Source of the DNA: an uncultured Lachnospiraceae bacterium | GTDB lineage: Bacteria > Bacillota > Clostridia > Lachnospirales > Lachnospiraceae | Reading direction: 5' to 3' | DNA length: 64,000 bases | NCBI GenBank assembly: GCA_910586755.1 | Contig: CAJUJM010000011.1 | Span: 11,271-75,270, forward strand | Shown: piece after piece, positions 58,851 through 64,000 of the stretch | How positions within the stretch are numbered: the stretch's first letter is position 1 | Layout of the letters: the number at the start of each line of letters is the position of its first letter | The notes under the pieces: model-generated | Told to the model about the DNA's origin: nothing | The model's database searches: none | Seen by the model: only the letters and a program-made list of their open reading frames with translations | Position numbers and translations under genes: made by a program

Positions 58851-59594
58851 TTACCGTACCGTCGCCATTACACTGTCCATGGCCGCCTTATCGCCCAGGG
58901 AATAACTTGTTAAAAATATCTCCATATAGTGGCCAACACGCCTGAAATAACAATCTGCAAAAACAGCCCCTGAGATTGTGGAGGATATCTTTGTATAAAC
59001 CTTTCCATTCAGATTTACCTGTTCACTTCCGGTAATCTGAAGACCGGCTTCCGCCAGCGCAATGGCCGCTATAGATGTATACTGTCCGTCCGTCACCTGA
59101 GGATAAGCGGTAATATCATGATAGGTTAAGGTGATTTGACCGTCCAGGCCTCCCGGCAAAGTAAGCATAAATTCCTGAATAAAGGAGCCGCTGAGCATAA
59201 TGGCATCTAAATCGTAGGAAAATACTGCTCCTTGCGGTACGGTTACAGAGACCCCGGACCATGGATTCACGTAGGTATTTCCTGCCCAAACACCTTGGCC
59301 GTAATCCGCGAATGCGGTTCCGGCCCACATTCCGTTGCTTAAAAAAGGATACAAAACTCCATCTATCATTCGGTAAGTATTGGTGTAAATATAACCGTTT
59401 TCGTCAAAAACATACCACATTCCGTCCTGATCCTGCCACCAGGTATTGGATATATATCCACCGTCCTCTGTCTCATACCACCAGCCTTTATCATCCTGCT
59501 GCCAGCCTGCCGCCAGAGCAGGAACACTTAATCCCGCAGTGCAAACCACAGTGAGAAGAACTGCTGTCAGCTTTTTTAAGAATCTTTTCCTCAT
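58851..59594 (-). CDS. Secreted protein with choline-binding-type repeats and C-terminal domain
   Basis: This 247-residue protein has a signal peptide (KKLTAVLLTVVCTAGLSVPALA) and then three cell-wall-binding-type repeats at the N-terminal side (GWQQDDKGWWYETEDGGYISN, TWWQDQDGMWYVFDENGYIYT, TYRMIDGVLYPFLSNGMWAG). The C-terminal about 140 residues form an unrecognised beta-rich domain (PQGAVFSYDLDAIMLSG...). The repeats face the other end of the protein compared with the convergent neighbour at 57747. Confidence 0.82.
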   Translation of the reverse strand: MRKRFLKKLTAVLLTVVCTAGLSVPALAAGWQQDDKGWWYETEDGGYISNTWWQDQDGMWYVFDENGYIYTNTYRMIDGVLYPFLSNGMWAGTAFADYGQGVWAGNTYVNPWSGVSVTVPQGAVFSYDLDAIMLSGSFIQEFMLTLPGGLDGQITLTYHDITAYPQVTDGQYTSIAAIALAEAGLQITGSEQVNLNGKVYTKISSTISGAVFADCYFRRVGHYMEIFLTSYSLGDKAAMDSVMATVR

Positions 59595-59950
59595 GAAGCC
59601 GCTCCTTTCTATTATCTCTTCTTCCTCTCAGCAGATAATGCCGCACGCGCCCCTTGTCCACTGAGGGTATATTTATCAAGTAAATATCATTTTATCATAG
59701 TATGGTGGAATTTTCCATAAGCTCTGTTGTTTTTATTTTCAGGGACGGGGCAGTTTTGCCAGTTCACATATGAGCTTCAATTGCTCCAGGTGTTCCCTTA
59801 TCTTTTTTCTTTTGATTTTTATTCCTGCTTCATTGTAAGACCTTCTTTCTTTTATGGGTATACGAAAACATTCTTAGTAAAAATATTCTTACTAAAAGTA
59901 AAAAATCATTTCAACAATATAAAGATAAGGGCACCCGGTACGGCCTGTTA
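59595..59950. other. Intergenic stretch between the wall-binding protein and tyrS
   Basis: No gene is supported here. At 59630-59665 the minus strand has GGGGCGCGTGCGGCA...CTGAGAGGAAG, which looks like half of the intercistronic hairpin repeat. Around 59867-59898 two near-identical 13-base units (ATTCTTAGTAAAA, ATTCTTACTAAAA) stand close together. Confidence 0.4.
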
Positions 59951-61174
59951 CTACTTTACAAACACCTTCATAAAGTTCTTCTTCCCGCGCTTAATGATAA
60001 TCCCATCGCCGGAAAGCTCTTCTTTGGCGTAAGTTTTTTTGGTATCCTTTACCTGTTCCCCGTCTACGGACACGCCGCCCTGCTCTACGTTTCTTCTGGC
60101 GTCGGAGCGGGATCCGCACAGGCCGGACTTGTGAACCAGGCTTAAAATGTCAATGGCTCCGTCCGTAAAGTCTTCGTCAGCCAGTTCAAAGGAAGGCATA
60201 TTGGCGGCGCTTCCGCTGGTAAACAGAGCTCTGGAAGCTTCTTTTGCCTTTCCGGCCTCTTCCTCTCCGTGAACCAGGGCTGTCAGCTCATAAGCCAAGA
60301 TCTCCTTTGCCTCATTGAGCTGGCTTCCCTCCCATTTATCCATCTCATCAATCTGCTCTAAAGGCAGGAAGGTCAGCATTCGCAGGCACTTTAACACATC
60401 AGCGTCTCCAATGTTCCTCCAGTACTGGTAGAATTCAAAGGGCGTAGTCTTATCAGGATCCAGCCAAACTGCTCCGGACTGGGTCTTACCCATCTTCTTT
60501 CCTTCGGAATTCAAAAGCAAAGTTATGGTCATGGCGTGAGCATCCTTGCCCAGCTTGCGGCGGATTAACTCGGTACCGCCTAACATATTGCTCCACTGAT
60601 CGTCGCCGCCAAACTGCATGTTGCAGCCGTAGTTCTGGTACAGCATATAGAAGTCATAGCTCTGCATAATCATGTAGTTAAACTCTAAAAAGCTTAGGCC
60701 TTTTTCCATGCGCTGCTTGTAACATTCTGCGGACAGCATACGGTTTACTGAAAAGTGGGGTCCTACCTCCCGCAAAAACTCAATGTAATTTAAGCCCATC
60801 AGCCACTCTGCATTGTTGACCATAAGGGCCTTGCCTTCTGAAAAATCAATAAAACGGCTCATCTGCTTTTTAAAACAGTCGCAGTTGTGTTCAATGGTCT
60901 CTGTGGTCATCATCTGGCGCATATCGCTTCTGCCGGATGGGTCGCCGATCATGCCGGTGCCGCCGCCGATTAAGGCAATGGGCTTATTTCCTGCCATCTG
61001 AAGACGTTTCATTAAACACAGCGCCATAAAATGCCCTACATGAAGGCTGTCTGCAGTAGGGTCAAAGCCAATGTAAAAGGTGGCTTTCCCTTCGTTTACC
61101 ATTTTCTTGATCTCTTCCTCATTGGTTACCTGGGCAATTAAGCCTCTGGCAATTAATTCCTCATAAACTCCCAT
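59951..61174 (-). CDS. tyrS: Tyrosyl-tRNA synthetase
   Basis: The ATG at 61174 follows AAGGAG; an extension to 61210 is not needed. The 407-residue class I synthetase has the HIGH-type motif (PTADSLHVGHFMAL), the KMSKS-type motif KKMGKTQSG, and a C-terminal S4 RNA-binding domain (SDARRNVEQGGVSVDGEQV). It charges tRNA-Tyr. A Tyr-type T-box leader precedes it. Confidence 0.97.
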   Translation of the reverse strand: MGVYEELIARGLIAQVTNEEEIKKMVNEGKATFYIGFDPTADSLHVGHFMALCLMKRLQMAGNKPIALIGGGTGMIGDPSGRSDMRQMMTTETIEHNCDCFKKQMSRFIDFSEGKALMVNNAEWLMGLNYIEFLREVGPHFSVNRMLSAECYKQRMEKGLSFLEFNYMIMQSYDFYMLYQNYGCNMQFGGDDQWSNMLGGTELIRRKLGKDAHAMTITLLLNSEGKKMGKTQSGAVWLDPDKTTPFEFYQYWRNIGDADVLKCLRMLTFLPLEQIDEMDKWEGSQLNEAKEILAYELTALVHGEEEAGKAKEASRALFTSGSAANMPSFELADEDFTDGAIDILSLVHKSGLCGSRSDARRNVEQGGVSVDGEQVKDTKKTYAKEELSGDGIIIKRGKKNFMKVFVK

Positions 61175-61249
61175 TTTGCTTGCTCCTTTTCCATCTGTTT
61201 TGTGAGTCATGGCATTTTGCGGGCCAGCCGCTTAGGGGTAAGAGCTTTT

Positions 61250-61625
61250 TCCGGATTTTTAACAAAAAAGGCTCCGTCCCTAAAAGGACGAGGCCATGAT
61301 CCCGTGTTACCACCTTTTTTCACCGGCAGCTTACACTGCCGATCTCTGTAAGTACTATGACTATAGCCGGTGGGAAATCTCTCCCTGAACCTGCTATGGG
61401 CCAAAATACCCTGGCGCTCTAACGTGCGCCGGATCCGTCGCAGCCTACTGGGGAATTGGGATAAGATGTCTGAAAAGCACCGCCAAAATCCCGTCCCGTT
61501 GGGTGCGAAGCTCCGGGATGTATTCGCCATCTGCTTCCCACGCGCCTCTCATCAACCGGCTGCTTTCTGTGTGTTCCCGCAGGTGGGTACTTGTTCCCTT
61601 CGTTGCTTGTTGGTGTTGAAATTAA
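61250..61625 (-). ncRNA. T-box leader, tyrosine-type
   Basis: The minus strand carries AAAGGTGGTAACACGGG (plus 61301-61317), the T-box antiterminator element, followed by a terminator stem (GGCTCCGTCC / GGACGAGGCC, plus 61270-61295) with a T-run. Upstream GAATACATC holds a TAC codon (plus 61520-61522) in a position that fits the specifier loop. Uncharged tRNA-Tyr should pair here and allow tyrS expression. Start from the promoter at 61631-61659; outer ends are approximate. Confidence 0.92.
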
Positions 61626-61630
61626 TTGGT

Positions 61631-61659
61631 ATTATAGGGGGATTAGGGGAATTTGTCAA
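61631..61659 (-). promoter_or_regulatory. Sigma-A promoter of the T-box / tyrS transcript
   Basis: On the minus strand TTGACA (plus 61654-61659) and TATAAT (plus 61631-61636) have a 17-base spacer, both perfect. Confidence 0.88.
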
Positions 61660-61739
61660 GGGGGTTTCTGTAGTTTAGACGCGGTAGTTTAGACGGACGT
61701 CTTCCTGCGTCTTCTTGTCCGGGCTGTTTCATTTTTTAC

Positions 61740-61768
61740 TTGCCCATTTTCTTCCTGCGTATTATAAT
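61740..61768 (+). promoter_or_regulatory. Promoter of the DAHP synthase gene
   Basis: TTGCCC (61740-61745) and TATAAT (61763-61768) have a 17-base spacer; the ATG at 61809 follows AGGAGG. Confidence 0.65.
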
Positions 61769-61808
61769 TGACCTTTATAAATCATCTTTTGACACAAGGA
61801 GGTACATC

Positions 61809-62837
61809 ATGGGACTTAAATTTGTTCAGAAGCTTCCGGATCCTTCTGAGATCCGCGAGCAATACCCGCTTCCTCTGGAGCTGGCTGCTATCAAGAAAAA
61901 CCGCGATCAGGAGATTAAAAAAGTCTTTACCGGAGAAAGCGATAAATTTCTGTTAATTATCGGCCCCTGTTCCGCTGACAATGAAGATTCTGTCTGCGAT
62001 TATACCAGCCGTCTGGCAAAGGTACAGGAAAAAGTTGCGGAAAAGATAATCATTATCCCCCGGGTTTACACCAACAAGCCCCGCACCACCGGCGAGGGCT
62101 ACAAGGGCATGGTACATCAGCCTAATCCGGAGGATAAACCGGATATTTATGAAGGCCTTATTGCCATCCGCAGCATGCACATGCGGGTATTAAAAGAAAC
62201 CGGGCTTTCCACCGCTGACGAAATGCTTTATCCGGAAAATCTGAGATACTTGGATGACATGATGTCTTATATCGCAGTGGGCGCCCGTTCTGTGGAAAAT
62301 CAGTTCCACCGTCTGGTTGCCAGCGCCTGCGACGTGCCGGTTGGCATGAAGAACCCCACCAGCGGCGATCTGTCGGTTATGCTCAACTCAGTTGTGGCTG
62401 CCCAGCACAGCCATGACTACATTTACCGGGGCTGGGAGGTTCAGTCCGCCGGAAATCCTCTGGCCCACACCATTTTAAGGGGTGCGGTAAACAAACACGG
62501 CCAGAGTATTCCCAACTATCATTTTGAGGATTTAAATTTGCTGCACCAGCTCTATTCTGAACGGAACCTGGTAAATCAAGCCTGCATTGTAGACGCCAAT
62601 CACTCCAATTCCGGCAAAAAATATTTAGAGCAGATCCGAATCTCCAAAGAAGTCCTCCACAGCCGCCGTCACAGCAGTGAAATTCAAAATATGGTCAAAG
62701 GCCTGATGATCGAAAGTTACTTAGAGCCCGGCAGCCAGAGAATCGGCGAAGGCTGCTATGGCAAATCCATCACCGACCCTTGTCTGGGATGGGAAGATTC
62801 TGAGCGATTGATTTATGAAATTGCAGATGCGCTGTAA
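61809..62837 (+). CDS. aroF: 3-deoxy-7-phosphoheptulonate synthase (DAHP synthase, AroF/G/H type)
   Basis: The ATG at 61809 follows AGGAGG. This 342-residue type I enzyme has IGPCSADN (metal-site Cys), PRVYTNKPRTT, MKNPTSGDLS, and C-terminal IVDANHSNSGKK with the metal His. It joins phosphoenolpyruvate and erythrose 4-phosphate at the start of the shikimate pathway. Its N-terminal region has the extension (residues about 1-40) that carries feedback control in AroF/G/H; which amino acid inhibits it cannot be read. The symbol aroF is by convention. Confidence 0.93.
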   Translation: MGLKFVQKLPDPSEIREQYPLPLELAAIKKNRDQEIKKVFTGESDKFLLIIGPCSADNEDSVCDYTSRLAKVQEKVAEKIIIIPRVYTNKPRTTGEGYKGMVHQPNPEDKPDIYEGLIAIRSMHMRVLKETGLSTADEMLYPENLRYLDDMMSYIAVGARSVENQFHRLVASACDVPVGMKNPTSGDLSVMLNSVVAAQHSHDYIYRGWEVQSAGNPLAHTILRGAVNKHGQSIPNYHFEDLNLLHQLYSERNLVNQACIVDANHSNSGKKYLEQIRISKEVLHSRRHSSEIQNMVKGLMIESYLEPGSQRIGEGCYGKSITDPCLGWEDSERLIYEIADAL

Positions 62838-62860
62838 CCGGCTTTCATAGGTCAATTCAT

Positions 62861-62892
62861 AAGCGACAGGGAGCAATCTCTGCCGCTTTTTT
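62861..62892 (+). terminator. Terminator after the DAHP synthase gene
   Basis: AGCGACAG and CTGCCGCT pair with one mismatch around GGAGCAATCT, followed by TTTTTT. Confidence 0.75.
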
Positions 62893-62984
62893 AATGTCAA
62901 AAAATTTTGTGGATTTTACAAATAAGTGATTTCTGTGCTATGACAAATTATGGCTATTGCAAATATCTATGAATAGTGCTAAAA

Positions 62985-63011
62985 TAGTTATTGACTTTAA
63001 GTCAATAACTA
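62985..63011. promoter_or_regulatory. Operator palindrome of the TetR gene
   Basis: TAGTTATTGACTT and AAGTCAATAACTA form a 27-base perfect palindrome around one central T, 24 bases before the TetR start. It is the likely self-operator and would also control the downstream MFS gene. Confidence 0.8.
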
Positions 63012-63035
63012 AATACAAAGGAGGTGCAATAACAT

Positions 63036-63695
63036 TTGGCCAGACCTGTAAAAAAGACACCAGAGGAATGGAGAAAAGAAATCCTGAATGCTGCCCAAAA
63101 TTTATTTATTTCTAAAGGATATGAGGAAACTTCCATTTCCGATATTATGGACATGGTGGGCGGGGCAAAAGGAATGTTTTACCGTTGTTTCCAAAGCAAA
63201 GAGGAAGTGATGTATGCATTAGGCAATCAAATGTTTTTCGAGGACAACCCATTTGAAGCAGTCAAGGGGAGAGATGACTTGAATGGTCTGCAAAAAATCA
63301 GGTCATTACTTACACTGAATCACTCAGACGCTAAACGAAACCAGATAAATATGCAGGCAGTCCCGATTTTGAAAGACCCTCATATTTTATCGATGGCGGT
63401 TAGGGAAAACAGGCGTGTATTAACTCCCTTGTGGTTGGAATTGTTGGAGGAGGGAAAAAAGGACGGTTCTATCAAGACGGAATACATAAAGGAGCTTTCC
63501 GAGCTTTTGCCGCTTATCAACTTCTGGCTCATGCCCTCGGTATTCCCTGCAACAGAGGAAGAACTGTATCATAAATATCATTTTGTGAAAGAAGTGTTAG
63601 CCCATATGGGACTGCCGCTTTATGATGACGATACAACGTCCTTTACAGAAAAATTTATTACTGATATTGCAGGAAAAGGAGGGAACGGGCCATGA
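63036..63695 (+). CDS. TetR-family regulator
   Basis: A TTG at 63036, nine bases after AAAGGAGGTG, gives a 219-residue protein (MARPVKKTPEEWRKEILNAA) with a TetR helix-turn-helix (ETSISDIMDMVGGAKGMFYRCFQSKEEV, residues about 30-57) and a helical ligand domain. Its stop overlaps the MFS start (ATGA), so it likely represses itself and the pump through the palindrome at 62985-63011 and is released by the pump's substrate. Confidence 0.9.
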   Translation: MARPVKKTPEEWRKEILNAAQNLFISKGYEETSISDIMDMVGGAKGMFYRCFQSKEEVMYALGNQMFFEDNPFEAVKGRDDLNGLQKIRSLLTLNHSDAKRNQINMQAVPILKDPHILSMAVRENRRVLTPLWLELLEEGKKDGSIKTEYIKELSELLPLINFWLMPSVFPATEEELYHKYHFVKEVLAHMGLPLYDDDTTSFTEKFITDIAGKGGNGP

Positions 63696-64000
63696 AAGAA
63701 AAATTATTTACAAAAAATTTCACGCTCCTTATTTTGGGGCAGCTAACCTCATTGTTTGGAAATTTTATATTGAAACTGGCGCTCTCCATGTATGTACTGG
63801 AAGTGACTGGTTCGGCAGCCCTATTTGCAGGGATATTGTCTGCTGCTACAATCCCGACAATTCTTTTGTCACCGCTTGGCGGTATCTTGGCGGACAGGGC
63901 AGACAGACGGAATATTATGGTGGCGTTAGACGCATTGACTGGCGTATCAGTTTTATGTACGGCATTATTCCTGTCAGAAAGCAATGCCATTGCCGTAATC
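63692..64000 (+). CDS. MFS transporter, N-terminal part
   Basis: The ATG at 63692 overlaps the TetR stop. The visible 103 residues show TM1 (NFTLLILGQLTSLFGNFILKLALSM), TM2 and the MFS motif A (GGILADRADRRN) between TM2 and TM3; the frame runs off the window end. It resembles macrolide/drug efflux MFS proteins of Firmicutes. With the TetR gene it looks like a regulated efflux pair. Confidence 0.88.
   Translation, partial: MKEKLFTKNFTLLILGQLTSLFGNFILKLALSMYVLEVTGSAALFAGILSAATIPTILLSPLGGILADRADRRNIMVALDALTGVSVLCTALFLSESNAIAVI

Noticed and set aside
61207..61530. 107-codon minus-strand frame upstream of tyrS
   Set aside because: It lies inside the T-box leader, with arginine-rich nonsense-like content and no ribosome-binding site.

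Overview
The window looks like a chromosomal segment of an anaerobic Firmicute of the Lachnospiraceae / Clostridium cluster XIVa type (a Hungatella- or Enterocloster-like organism). This is inferred from moderate GC, Shine-Dalgarno sequences before nearly every gene, a Tyr T-box, a cobalamin riboswitch before cbiMNQO, many sugar ABC operons with LacI regulators, and choline-binding-repeat proteins. Species cannot be assigned from sequence alone. No tRNA, rRNA, transposase or CRISPR array was seen.

Layout. 1-1.4 kb: end of an Rrf2 regulator, a cupin and a small HExxH metalloprotease-like protein. 1.6-12.4 kb (minus): a likely organosulfur operon with a lipoprotein binding protein, two permeases, two different ATPases, two FGly-type sulfatases and its own two-component system. 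12.7-17.6 kb: an XRE regulator, two solitary RelB/DinJ-like antitoxins and riboswitch-controlled cobalt uptake (cbiMNQO). 17.7-20.6 kb: a TRAP transporter. 20.9-26.1 kb: a CUT1-type sugar importer plus intracellular GH32 hydrolase, with a divergent LacI regulator; its first permease gene is frameshifted at a run of eight G. 27.4-30.1 kb: an alkylsulfatase-like metallo-beta-lactamase-fold hydrolase and a HipA/CtkA-like kinase operon. 30.2-37.8 kb: a second sugar module (CUT2/Rbs-like importer plus GH32) with a divergent LacI regulator that carries an extra sugar-binding domain. 37.7-40.8 kb: a Zn/Cd-type P-ATPase, an HxlR regulator and a YefM-YoeB pair. 40.9-43.3 kb: an anti-sigma protein and a patatin fused in frame to an ECF sigma factor. 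43.4-51.4 kb: Crp/Fnr regulator, argH, YfhO, GtrA, ApbE and an aminotransferase. 51.7-58.6 kb (plus): CoA ligase with a Na+/solute symporter, MATE pump, NYN protein, MntP and a choline-binding protein. 58.7-64 kb: a second choline-binding protein, tyrS with T-box, DAHP synthase, and a TetR-MFS pair cut by the window end.

How it works together. Most of the segment is nutrient acquisition. Two parallel modules import what are probably beta-fructosides and split them in the cytoplasm; each has a promoter whose -10 region is flanked or overlapped by a LacI-type palindrome. The organosulfur operon probably imports an organosulfur ligand, with the two sulfatases releasing sulfate from sulfate esters. 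Its two ATPases carry complementary motif defects that fall in one composite nucleotide site.

Most unusual points: the patatin-ECF sigma fusion with an intact internal ribosome-binding site; the LacI-binding-protein fusion; an intercistronic hairpin repeat that recurs between transporter genes and supplies gene ends and ribosome-binding-site regions; a 40-codon ORF leading the HipA-like operon; and the homopolymer frameshift.
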